From the NCBI GenBank assembly GCA_016791365.1, contig JAEUMT010000043.1, forward strand, positions 45,840-109,839: 64,000 bases of DNA, read 5' to 3'. This stretch comes from Hyphomonadaceae bacterium. Lineage in GTDB: Bacteria; Pseudomonadota; Alphaproteobacteria; Caulobacterales; Aquidulcibacteraceae. The translations under genes and the position numbers were made by a program. A model generated the notes under the pieces. It saw only the letters and a list, made by a program, of their open reading frames with translations. It had not been told where the DNA came from and did no database searches. Numbering within the stretch: position 1 is the stretch's first letter; each line of letters begins with the position of its first letter. Shown piece by piece: positions 15,701-23,831 of the stretch.

Positions 15701-18505
15701 GTGGCTGCGGGTTGGTGTTGGGAGACTGGAGCCTTGTCGAAAGGCTGGGGCACTCCTCTTGATCTGGATGCGCTGTCCGCCGGCTTAGCGTCGCGGCGGG
15801 CTTTGCGGTTCGAACCCAACGGCGAAAGCGCGTTTCCGGGCTCGTTCGTTGGAGCGGCGTCTGGAGCTGATTCAAAGCGCACCTCGTCCACCAACCCCAG
15901 GCGCGCGCACGACGCCATGGCGCTCAGCTTGCTCAACGGTTTGTCGACCTTCAGTGACCGCGTCCAAACGCTTGAGCGGGTGGCCACCGAAAGGAACTCC
16001 GAATTCCTGCGCTTTCTTGCCACTGGCGATCCAAAACACGTTCAGGGAGATATGATCCGACAACTGGCGCCGGATGAATTCTCGTTGTGGGTGCAAGAAA
16101 TGTCGGCTCAGCACCCTTCTGCTGAGCCCGATGCGCGCAAGGCGACGCGCTTGTGTGAGCACCATCTACGAGACTGTGTGTCGCGACTTGGAGTGTCCAC
16201 GCACCCTTTGGGCGTCATAGCGCTCGCGGGATATTTTTCGAAACTGGATTTGCCGGGCTTTTCATTTTCGTTGATGCGCCTCAGCGATGCGTTTGCCCGG
16301 CTTAATGCACTCCATTGGACCTGGGCGGGAGTGGGCCCTTTCCTGGGCTTTCTCCGACTTGTCGATCCCCGCACTAAGTTGGATGAGGCGGCTTTGCGCG
16401 CGTCGCAGGCCTACAGCCGAACGCTGAAGCTTTCCGTTCTCTTTCGCCGGCTGCTTCTGCTTCGTGCGTTAGGGGGCGATGATAGCATCAAGAGCTTTGT
16501 CCTCGCCAATCACGAGACGTTGGCTGAGGCAGGTCGTTTTGGCGCCACCGACGCCAAGGCATGGATCGCGCTTGGTCTTCAATGCTCGCAGGTCAATGAA
16601 AGCCATCAAGATCCCGGCCTCCTATCGGAGGCCATTTTATTTCAGATCAAAATTGCAGAACTGATTGGCGCGGGAGAAGTCGGCGAACTCATTAAGGTCA
16701 TCCCGTCCGCATACGCACTGGACTCCAACCTGGTTTACTACCTGGATTGGAAGTCGTTGGACGCCGTGTTGCCTGAACATTGGACGACGCTATCAATCAA
16801 TGCGGTCCTGTGCGCGGCGCTATTCGATGACAGGACGGTTGAGGCGCGATGTACAACGCGCGTCAATCGCCGCGGCTCGGGCGCCTTCTTCGAGATTCTT
16901 GATCAACTCGTCACCGGCTATCGCAACAAGTATCAGCAGAAGGATACTGTTAGCGTTCTCCTAAAAGAGCTGGGTGAGCTGCCGCCGGCGGCGGCGCGCT
17001 ATCTTTTCCCACGGATTTCCGAGAAGGCGGTGCTCGATAGATTGCCCTACACGTTCATCCCACGGGGGATTGAGCCGAGCACCGCGGCTTCGGAGCACAC
17101 AAGTGTGCCGCGCGCCGCGCCAGCGGAACAGCGTTCGACAATCAACCGCCTTCACCTCATCCAAAAAGGACTGGACGCCAATCTCATTGCGCACCAGCGG
17201 GCGAACGAAATTCTGGAGCAGGAACGCCGCCTGCTTTGGACGATGGTGTCCAGGGAGGCCGCGCGGCGCGGTCGCATTCGCATCGACGAAGTCGGACTGG
17301 GCAATCTGATTTATGAGGAGTTGTCCGCGGATCCGCTTGTGAGATTTGCGCGCGGGCGCATCGGCGAGCAGGCGGGAGATCGCGAATGGGCCGCCATGCT
17401 GCGCGACCTCATCGCTGAAAATGTCACCGTGCATATATTGGCGGGAGAGAATTGGTCGTTCGCCGGCACATTGAGCAGCAACCTTAAGCACGGCGTGCTC
17501 AAACCGCGCGTTTTGCGGAGCTTTGCCGACGCCTATAATGGGCACAGAAAGACTGCATCCAAAAGTGCGTCCGACAAGGTGGACGCCGTCCAGGGTGTGA
17601 TTGGCGCGACCATCGACCGGTTCATGGCTAGTCATCTCACAGTTCGCAGGGATGATGAATTTTGGCGGCGGGTAAGCGGTGCAGTGGCCGTCGCGCTGGG
17701 ACGACATTGGGATGTATTCCAGGCGCCAACGCTCGAAGTGATGCACATAGCCCAGCCGCTCGCGAGGACCATTCTTCCGTTAATGCGGGAGTATCTTGAG
17801 GTCGCAAAAGCCGAGTTCGACACGCGTGTGCGTGAAGAAGTGCGCGCTCAGATTGACAGTGTCGCGGGCGAAGCGCCTAGCCAGTTTCTCGAAGGGTTGG
17901 GTTCGGAGATGGATATCGCTTTGAGCGAGGCCTCATCCTGGGTTCAAATATCAGCACCCAGTGAGGAAACCGATTTCGAAGTTGCCGAAATCGTTCATCA
18001 CGAAATTGAAAGCTACCTTATCTCTCAACGTGACGCGATGAACGTCGCTATTGTATGTGTGGACCTGGACGGGGATCGCGAGAATACCTCAGCCACCGCC
18101 TACAAGTTCAGCGGCAGGTATAAAGAGGTGCTCCGCGAAGCCGTGCACAATGTGCTGCTGAACGCGGTTCAGCACAGCGGCCTGGATCTCGATACTTCCA
18201 TAAAGATCACCTGCTGCAAGGTTCGAGAAGACCTGCATCTCATCTGTGAAAATACCTTCTCGCCCGCACATCGTGAGCGGATCGCCAAAGGCATACCCAA
18301 GGCCAGATTGGCCGCGAATGGCGGCGCGCCCGGGCGCGCGCGCGAAGAAAAAGGAAGTGGCTTTCCGAAAATACGCGCGATCAGTCAGCAATTGTTGGGC
18401 GCTCCGCCGAAAGTGGTCTTCCTTGACATGGGACCGAGGACCGATGTCTTCACCGTGTCCGTTCGTTGGAAGGCGGGGTTTGCAACCATGGCCGCCACGC
18501 CATGA
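15701..18505 (+). CDS. dtcA: Detocs-like sensor protein with histidine-kinase-type ATPase domain (DtcA-like)
   Basis: About 934 residues. The C-terminal 130 residues are a GHKL/HATPase domain: N-box EAVHNVLLNAVQHS at about 811 and a glycine-rich lid EKGSGFPKIRAIS near 885. The long N-terminal part is mostly helical and may be a repeat-type sensor; I recognise no named domain. No canonical HExxN/P phosphoacceptor motif is visible upstream of the ATPase domain. The next genes encode a lone receiver and a receiver-nucleosidase, the gene order of Detocs, where DtcA senses phage infection and phosphorylates the partners. Family assignment rests on architecture and context. The GTG at 15701 has no clear ribosome-binding site; TTG 15734, preceded by GGGAG and GGAG, is a good alternative. 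The stop overlaps the next ATG (ATGA). Confidence 0.72.
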   Translation: MAAGWCWETGALSKGWGTPLDLDALSAGLASRRALRFEPNGESAFPGSFVGAASGADSKRTSSTNPRRAHDAMALSLLNGLSTFSDRVQTLERVATERNSEFLRFLATGDPKHVQGDMIRQLAPDEFSLWVQEMSAQHPSAEPDARKATRLCEHHLRDCVSRLGVSTHPLGVIALAGYFSKLDLPGFSFSLMRLSDAFARLNALHWTWAGVGPFLGFLRLVDPRTKLDEAALRASQAYSRTLKLSVLFRRLLLLRALGGDDSIKSFVLANHETLAEAGRFGATDAKAWIALGLQCSQVNESHQDPGLLSEAILFQIKIAELIGAGEVGELIKVIPSAYALDSNLVYYLDWKSLDAVLPEHWTTLSINAVLCAALFDDRTVEARCTTRVNRRGSGAFFEILDQLVTGYRNKYQQKDTVSVLLKELGELPPAAARYLFPRISEKAVLDRLPYTFIPRGIEPSTAASEHTSVPRAAPAEQRSTINRLHLIQKGLDANLIAHQRANEILEQERRLLWTMVSREAARRGRIRIDEVGLGNLIYEELSADPLVRFARGRIGEQAGDREWAAMLRDLIAENVTVHILAGENWSFAGTLSSNLKHGVLKPRVLRSFADAYNGHRKTASKSASDKVDAVQGVIGATIDRFMASHLTVRRDDEFWRRVSGAVAVALGRHWDVFQAPTLEVMHIAQPLARTILPLMREYLEVAKAEFDTRVREEVRAQIDSVAGEAPSQFLEGLGSEMDIALSEASSWVQISAPSEETDFEVAEIVHHEIESYLISQRDAMNVAIVCVDLDGDRENTSATAYKFSGRYKEVLREAVHNVLLNAVQHSGLDLDTSIKITCCKVREDLHLICENTFSPAHRERIAKGIPKARLAANGGAPGRAREEKGSGFPKIRAISQQLLGAPPKVVFLDMGPRTDVFTVSVRWKAGFATMAATP

Positions 18506-18960
18506 AAGTCCTTATCGTGGAGGATAGTCTCGCCAAAGAGCAGCGCATTGCAAAGCTGTTGATCGAGCGCAATGGCGTGAACGCCGCCGACATCGCTGTC
18601 GCGAAGAATTTAACGACCTTCTACGCCCAGACACGACACGAATCCGTTCAATTTGACATTATCGTATTGGACATGACCTTCGGTGTGCATGGCACATCGG
18701 GCGGACGAGAAGACACGGCGGGGATCGAAGTGCTGCAGGCGGTCCTAAGCCGTGGGCTGAAGACACAGGTGATTGTGGCGACCCAGCACGACCGGTTCAA
18801 CTATCGTCAAATAAAAATCGAGTCTCTCGATGACCTCAATGATCTGCTCGTTGACTGGTTTCCCGATCACATGCGCGGCCTCGTTGAGGTCGATTTGGCT
18901 GAGAGCGAATGGGAGAGCCGGCTCGCGGACTTGGTTGACCGGTGCATCAAATGTATTTGA
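18502..18960 (+). CDS. dtcB: Stand-alone response-regulator receiver (DtcB-like)
   Basis: 152 residues, a single CheY-like receiver. The acidic pair is in VEDS (Glu7-Asp8), the phosphoacceptor Asp57 is in IVLDMTF, and a Thr in VIVATQHD lies where the switch Thr/Ser is expected. No output domain is attached. In Detocs the lone receiver acts as a buffer, drawing off phosphate leaked by the kinase so that the effector stays off until infection; this role is inferred from gene order. The ATG at 18502 overlaps the dtcA stop in an ATGA, indicating translational coupling. Samples of this gene are strikingly AT-rich for the genome (18601-18660 has 27 G+C of 60), consistent with transfer. Confidence 0.75.
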   Translation: MKVLIVEDSLAKEQRIAKLLIERNGVNAADIAVAKNLTTFYAQTRHESVQFDIIVLDMTFGVHGTSGGREDTAGIEVLQAVLSRGLKTQVIVATQHDRFNYRQIKIESLDDLNDLLVDWFPDHMRGLVEVDLAESEWESRLADLVDRCIKCI

Positions 18961-20276
18961 GAAACCTCAATGTGCTGATCATTGAGGATCAGGACTTAAA
19001 GTACGCACGGATCGAAAATCTGGTGGGCGATCTTCTAAGAGAGCGCCGATCTTTGCCGACTTTCGAGCGAGCGGAGAACTATGAACGAGCGATCGAGAAG
19101 CTCGCAGGCACTGCTTTTGATGTCGTGCTGCTGGACATTCTCCTTCCGATTGCGGGTGGCGATCCAACGTCGGCGGCGGCGCGTTCCATTTTGCAACGAA
19201 TTGATTCCGGGGCCATTGCTGGTGCGCCGATAACGTTTGGAATTACAGCGCAGGCTACGTTGCCGGAAAACGATCGGGCGTTCTTTGAGTCGAACGTTTT
19301 CAATGTTCTGCATTTTGACGAGAACAGCACCGATTGGGCGCAGAGCTTGGCCGCTCGTATTGACTACATTCTGGCGGGTCGTTGTGCGGCGGCAGGACGT
19401 TGGTCGACAGGCTTCGCCACCGAGCTTCTTGTCGTGACTACGCGGTTTGAGGCCGAGTTTGCGCCGATCTGTGAGGCTATACCATGGTTCGGCCCTACCT
19501 TCGAAGGCCACCCGCTCTTGCCTGACATTGCGATGAAGCGAGGGACGATTGAGATCAACCCGACCGATCGGATCGTCGGCAACGTGCTTTGCATTGGCGA
19601 AAAGGGCCTGGCGCCCGCGGCCGCTCTCACAGCGCTTGCGGTGTCGGCGCTTCGGCCGCGCAAGGTCGTTATGCTCGGCGTGTGTTGCGGGCTCGACGCG
19701 AACTGGCCGGACTGTTCATTGGGCGACATGGTGATCGCGCGTGAATCCGACAATTGGGATGCCGGGCGTTATGAGACCTTGGACCGAGAGTCGATTTGGA
19801 TATCGGAAGCGAGGCCGATTTCGGCGCGCTTTGGGGGAACGCGGGAACTCCATCAGCTTGCCGAGCAGCAATCCAGCAATATCGAACGCGCGATGCGTGA
19901 AGTGTGGCGTCAGGAGAATGGCGCGCGGCTCACGCCGAAGGCTTATCGCGGCGCCAAAGGGCGCCAACCGAAAGTACGGATCGGCCAATGTGTGAGCGGA
20001 CTTAGCGTCGTCGACAGTGTTGATATGCGTGAAGAGGTGGCGCGTCGTTTCGGGAAGGCGCTGGCGCTGGATATGGAGATCCATGGCTTCTATCAGGCCT
20101 GCGCAATGAACGCGTTTAGGCAGACCCAATACGCCGCGATCAAAGGCGTTGCCGATTTCGGCGATGGAAAGAAGGTGAGCGGCGCGTTTGATCGTATTCA
20201 GCCGATCATCGCAAAGATGAGTTGGGCGGCGCTCTACACGCTCTTAGGGGGAGAGACGGCCGATGGACAAGACTGA
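18942..20276 (+). CDS. dtcC: Receiver-nucleoside phosphorylase fusion, Detocs effector (DtcC-like)
   Basis: 444 residues. Residues 8-135 are a receiver with acidic pair in IIEDQ and phosphoacceptor Asp65 in VVLLDILLP. Residues 165-440 are a phosphorylase-superfamily (MTAN/PNP) domain: ELLVVTTRFEAEF at the start, the core around VVMLGVCCGLD and LGDMVIA, then LDMEIHGFY and the active-site Asp in VADFGDGKK. In Detocs this fusion, once phosphorylated, cleaves ATP to adenine and ribose triphosphate and stops phage growth; that specific reaction is established for characterised homologues and inferred here. The 5' end overlaps dtcB by 19 bp (10 bp if ATG 18951 is used), and the 3' end overlaps the next gene by 14 bp. 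Confidence 0.8.
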   Translation: MHQMYLRNLNVLIIEDQDLKYARIENLVGDLLRERRSLPTFERAENYERAIEKLAGTAFDVVLLDILLPIAGGDPTSAAARSILQRIDSGAIAGAPITFGITAQATLPENDRAFFESNVFNVLHFDENSTDWAQSLAARIDYILAGRCAAAGRWSTGFATELLVVTTRFEAEFAPICEAIPWFGPTFEGHPLLPDIAMKRGTIEINPTDRIVGNVLCIGEKGLAPAAALTALAVSALRPRKVVMLGVCCGLDANWPDCSLGDMVIARESDNWDAGRYETLDRESIWISEARPISARFGGTRELHQLAEQQSSNIERAMREVWRQENGARLTPKAYRGAKGRQPKVRIGQCVSGLSVVDSVDMREEVARRFGKALALDMEIHGFYQACAMNAFRQTQYAAIKGVADFGDGKKVSGAFDRIQPIIAKMSWAALYTLLGGETADGQD

Positions 20277-20730
20277 GCAAATCTTCGAGCACGCATGGCG
20301 GCATTTTACAGTGCATTCCGCGCAACGGATGCAGCATTTCAACTATGCCATCACGATGTCGGCGGCGATTTACGCCACCCTCGTCGCGGCCGATGAATTC
20401 GATAGCGCGCGTCTGGGGCAGGTTGCGGCGGCGCTTGGCGTGGGCGCCACTTTCGCCTTTTGGAATCTTGATCGCCGCACCCGACGCCTAGTCCATCACT
20501 CGGAAGCAGCGCTGAAGAAGATTGAGCAGGAGTTGTCTGACGGCGATGACCGTGCGCCGATTGCGCTTTTTCATGCGTCCGATCGCAAGACGTTCGGCAG
20601 CTTGTCCTACACGAGCGCGTTTACGCTGCTCTTCGTCTGCAACGTCGTGGCGATGACGGCGTTGGGCTTTCCTCTCGTCCGCGAGGCGGTCACGACAGCG
20701 GTGATCGGTTGGGTCTCCGGGCTCTTTTGA
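20263..20730 (+). CDS. Small multi-pass membrane protein in the Detocs-like operon
   Basis: 155 residues with an amphipathic N-terminus (FEHAWRHFTVHSAQRM), two helices at about 28-66 separated by an acidic turn, the basic motif LDRRTRRLV, a cytoplasmic helix, then one or two more helices near the C-terminus. GGGGGAGAG lies just before the ATG at 20263, inside the end of dtcC. The topology resembles small pore-type proteins paired with defence systems, such as SLATT-like or RipA-like proteins, but I cannot place it in a family. The overlap with dtcC makes co-expression nearly certain. It could be a second effector, an accessory factor or a self-protection protein. It ends 27 bp before the convergent isomerase gene. 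Confidence 0.68.
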   Translation: MDKTEQIFEHAWRHFTVHSAQRMQHFNYAITMSAAIYATLVAADEFDSARLGQVAAALGVGATFAFWNLDRRTRRLVHHSEAALKKIEQELSDGDDRAPIALFHASDRKTFGSLSYTSAFTLLFVCNVVAMTALGFPLVREAVTTAVIGWVSGLF

Positions 20731-20757
20731 CGCGCTCCGGTGTGCGGGCGGCGTGCG

Positions 20758-21408
20758 TCAGCGCTCTGTTAGGCCGGATTGCTTCATGCGCCAGATCAGG
20801 TGATCGAGGCGGTCCTGGCCGAAAAAGGGTTCGTTGTTGAAGACGAACAGCGGCACGCCCCAGTGACCGGCGTTTTTCTGCGCGGCTTCGTTGTCGGCGA
20901 TTTCGGTGGCGAGAGCTTCGCCGCGTGCTTGCACCGCTCGGTTTATGTCGGCGGCGTTGAGGCCAGCTTCGGTAGCGGCCTCGGCGAGGTGATCGCCTTC
21001 GTGCCAGGCATCGACTTCGCCCGACCAGATTTTGTGTGATGCGCGGCGCGCGAAGGCGAATCCGCGGCCTGCGTGCTCGGCTGCGACGCCCATGCGGGTG
21101 ACGCGATGAATGTAGGGTTGTTCAGCCGCGACTTCGCCCGAACTGATATCCATGATGATCGGGTCGGGGCGGGGCCAGCGGTATGGGATGTTGTGCATTT
21201 GTGAGATGCGGAACGTGTCGCGGAGCAAATAGGGCGGCCAGAGCGGGTTTACGTTCTTAAAGAAGCCCGGAATGCGCACCGCGATCGGGGTGACAAAGCG
21301 CATGCGCGGCGCCATGTCGTAGCGGGCGATAAGATCTTCGACCTGCGGCGCGGCCAGATACGAATACGGGCTGCGGAACGAGAAATAGTAGTCGAACTCG
21401 AGAGTCAT
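20758..21408 (-). CDS. 2-hydroxychromene-2-carboxylate isomerase-like (DsbA-fold, GST kappa-like)
   Basis: 216 residues of the thioredoxin/DsbA fold without a CxxC pair. The catalytic Ser is in FSFRSPYSYLA, the signature of HCCA isomerases and kappa-class GSTs, which use glutathione to isomerise double bonds in aromatic catabolism. The C-terminal WGVPLFVFN segment carries the cis-Pro loop. Such proteins are common as DsbA-family oxidoreductases of unknown substrate, so a catabolic role is not certain. It begins 2 bp after the stop of the upstream PLP-enzyme gene, so the two are an operon. Its stop lies inside an imperfect inverted repeat shared with the end of the Detocs-like operon. Confidence 0.8.
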   Translation of the reverse strand: MTLEFDYYFSFRSPYSYLAAPQVEDLIARYDMAPRMRFVTPIAVRIPGFFKNVNPLWPPYLLRDTFRISQMHNIPYRWPRPDPIIMDISSGEVAAEQPYIHRVTRMGVAAEHAGRGFAFARRASHKIWSGEVDAWHEGDHLAEAATEAGLNAADINRAVQARGEALATEIADNEAAQKNAGHWGVPLFVFNNEPFFGQDRLDHLIWRMKQSGLTER

Positions 21409-21410
21409 CG

Positions 21411-22637
21411 TCAGCCTGCGTATCTTGGTGCGAATTGTTCGTCCGTGACCTCACGGAGGGCGGCCTCGAGATCGGCGAGATATTCGCCTGCGACTTCGTT
21501 GTGCTTCGGCGACAGCATGAGGTGCAGCGCGCGTGGTTCAACCAGAGCCGCCGTGAACCAGCCGCGCTTGTGCATCTGCGCGTAGATGCGGAGCGCGTCG
21601 ACGTCCGGATGCGCGAAGGACACGATGCCGAGTTGGGGTTTGCCGAAGATCTGAAAACCTAATCGTTTGACGCCAGCTTCGATGGTCTCGCGTGCGGCGA
21701 CGACTTCGCCTTGCTTTTGCTTATAGCCTGCAACGCCAAGATGATTCATCACCGCCCAGGCCGCGGCGATGGCGCCGCCGGGACGTGTGCCGGCCAAAGA
21801 GGGTGTGATCATGCGCCCGAGCGGCCAGGGGCCGGCGTCGAAGGTCATGAATTCGCGCAGCGCTTCGGTGCGGAAGAAAACCGTCGATGCGCCTTTGGAC
21901 GCGTAGCCGTATTTGTGCAGGTCGCCCGAGATCGACCACACGCCCGGTACGGCAAAATCGAAGGGCGGCAGATCAGCGCCGTTCATGCGCACGAACGGTG
22001 CGATATAGGCGCCAACGCAGGCGTCGACGTGCAGCCATACCTTTTTGCGCTCGGCGAGTTCGCCCAAGGCTTCGATCGGATCGATCAGGCCGAAGGGAAA
22101 GCACGGCGCCGAGCCGACGATCATCAGCGTCCCGGCATCGATCGCCGCTTCCATTGCGGTGACGTCCGCGAGGTAATCCTTCACCGGGATGCGCCGGATT
22201 TCGATGTCCATCACCATGCAGGCTTTGTCGAAAGCGGGATGCACGGTTGAGGGCGCGACGATGTTCAGCGCGCCGGTCATGCCGCGCTTGGCGCGCGCGT
22301 GATCGCGTGCGGTTTTGACGGCCAGGAAAATTGAGTCCGTTCCGCCGCTCGACATCGCGCCTGCGGCGCCCGGAGGCGCGTTGAGCAGCGACATGCCGGC
22401 CGCGACGACCTCGCGTTCCATTTGCGCGAGGCTGGGAAAAGCCGCCGGGCCGAGGCCGTTCTCTTCCGAGAACATGGCGTAGGCCGCCTTTTTAACGCGC
22501 GCGACGTCTTCGCCGGCGTTGAAGATATACATGCCTGTGCGGCCGTCGCGCCATTTGACGTCGCCCTTGGCGAGATCCTGCATGCGCGCTTCGAGGTCGC
22601 TCCAGGGTGCGCCGTGCTCGGGCAGGGCAGATGACAT
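21411..22637 (-). CDS. PLP-dependent decarboxylase / sphingosine-phosphate-lyase-like enzyme
   Basis: About 408 residues of the fold-type I PLP family (group II decarboxylases and SPL). The PLP-binding Lys lies in SISGDLHKYGYASKG (about residue 240), and VHPAFDKA, LHVDACVGAY and RPGGAIAAAW match conserved positions. DLHKYGY-x2-KG is typical of the sphingosine-phosphate-lyase branch. The product could be an amino acid decarboxylase or a C-C lyase; substrate is unknown. The start at 22637 follows GGAGGAAC at proper spacing and trims the 22670 alternative. Downstream and coupled is the HCCA isomerase-like gene. The divergent exported protein gene starts 153 bp away. Confidence 0.8.
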   Translation of the reverse strand: MSSALPEHGAPWSDLEARMQDLAKGDVKWRDGRTGMYIFNAGEDVARVKKAAYAMFSEENGLGPAAFPSLAQMEREVVAAGMSLLNAPPGAAGAMSSGGTDSIFLAVKTARDHARAKRGMTGALNIVAPSTVHPAFDKACMVMDIEIRRIPVKDYLADVTAMEAAIDAGTLMIVGSAPCFPFGLIDPIEALGELAERKKVWLHVDACVGAYIAPFVRMNGADLPPFDFAVPGVWSISGDLHKYGYASKGASTVFFRTEALREFMTFDAGPWPLGRMITPSLAGTRPGGAIAAAWAVMNHLGVAGYKQKQGEVVAARETIEAGVKRLGFQIFGKPQLGIVSFAHPDVDALRIYAQMHKRGWFTAALVEPRALHLMLSPKHNEVAGEYLADLEAALREVTDEQFAPRYAG

Positions 22638-22790
22638 GAGGTTCCTCCGCATTTTTGAGGCAACAAGCACGGCGCGCGGATTGAGACAACCGCAGAGCGC
22701 GGCGCGCCAGCGAAAACCGCTCTCCTCGCTTCACCTTGGGCCAATCCCGCTTACAGTGCGCGGCGAGGGACGTTGCGGGAGAGAACGTGG

Positions 22791-23831
22791 ATGGCGAAGG
22801 GGATGTGGACGGCGGCGCTCGCCGGGGCTTTGGCGTTTTGTGTGATCGCGCCGGCTTCGGCGCAGACGCGGCTGTTTTCGGCCGACACCGAACTGCCGAT
22901 TGTGATCGAGGGGCCGATCAACGATTTGGTCCGCCGCGCCGCGCGCAACACCGATCCCGTGGCGGCGGCGATCACGATTGAAGATCGCCGCTATGAGATG
23001 GAGCTTTCGCCGCGCGGCTTTTCGCGCCGGACGTTGGGCATCTGCCAATTCCCGCCATTGCGGATCAATCTCGCGGGCGAACGCCAAGGCACGATCATGC
23101 AGGGGCAGAACAAGCTAAAGCTGGTGACGCGTTGCCGCTCGGGCGTGGCGTACGAGCAACTCAATGTGCTCGAATACACCGCGTACCGGCTCTACAATGA
23201 GATCACGCCGTGGAGCTATCGTGTGCGTCCGGTGCGCGTGACGTACCGCGACACGGACGGGCGGCGCCGTGAAGATACGCAGGTGAATTTCCTGATTGAA
23301 GATTCCGGCGATCTGGCGCGGCGCAACAACCATGTCGAAATCGAAGTGCGGTCACGTGAGGTCGGTTCGCGCCAGCTCAACCCGGAACAGGCTGCCCTCG
23401 TCGGCTTGTTTCAATACATGATCGGCAATCTCGATTGGGACATGGTTGAAGGAGCGGAAGAAGATTGCTGCCACAACGGCAAGCTGTTCGCGTCGAGCGC
23501 GACGAGCCGTGAGAACGTCATCCCGGTGCCTTACGATTTCGACTATTCGGGATTCGTGAACGCGCCGTATGCGACGCCGCCTCCGGGCATGCCGGTGCAG
23601 AGTGTGCGCCAGCGTTATTATCGCGGGCTGTGCCGCTATAACGATCAGGCCATCGCCGCGGCGGAGGTGTTCCGCAGTCGCCGTGACCGGCTGTATGCGG
23701 TTATCGAGGGCGAAACCCGGCTGACGCCGCCACGCCGCAACGCGGCGCGCGCATACATTGAGAGCTTCTACGAAGTTCTGGATGACCCGGAGCGTTTCCA
23801 GCGCCAGGTTATTGCAAACTGCCGGCGCTAG
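22791..23831 (+). CDS. Exported CotH-like protein (putative)
   Basis: About 346 residues after an N-terminal signal peptide (hydrophobic core then ASAQ). The order of motifs recalls CotH/atypical kinase-fold proteins: EYTAYRLYNEIT, VNFLIEDSGDLARR, GNLDWDM and PYDFDYSG, where the Asn-Asp and DFD elements could be catalytic-loop and metal-binding positions. Four or more cysteines fit an oxidising compartment. The assignment is tentative; CotH proteins in spores phosphorylate coat proteins, but proteobacterial relatives are uncharacterised. ATG 22791 follows GGGAGAG; a TTG at 22773 is possible. It ends in a 4-bp overlap with the convergent phosphoesterase gene. Confidence 0.6.
   Translation: MAKGMWTAALAGALAFCVIAPASAQTRLFSADTELPIVIEGPINDLVRRAARNTDPVAAAITIEDRRYEMELSPRGFSRRTLGICQFPPLRINLAGERQGTIMQGQNKLKLVTRCRSGVAYEQLNVLEYTAYRLYNEITPWSYRVRPVRVTYRDTDGRRREDTQVNFLIEDSGDLARRNNHVEIEVRSREVGSRQLNPEQAALVGLFQYMIGNLDWDMVEGAEEDCCHNGKLFASSATSRENVIPVPYDFDYSGFVNAPYATPPPGMPVQSVRQRYYRGLCRYNDQAIAAAEVFRSRRDRLYAVIEGETRLTPPRRNAARAYIESFYEVLDDPERFQRQVIANCRR

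Noticed and set aside
15701..20730. Ordinary chemosensory or stress two-component system
   Set aside because: Two receivers, one fused to a nucleosidase, no DNA-binding output, no input domain typical of sensors; the Detocs architecture fits better.
20728..20760. Bidirectional terminator between the Detocs-like operon and the isomerase gene
   Set aside because: TGACGC/GCGTCA stem is short and imperfect with no T-tract; not supported enough to list.
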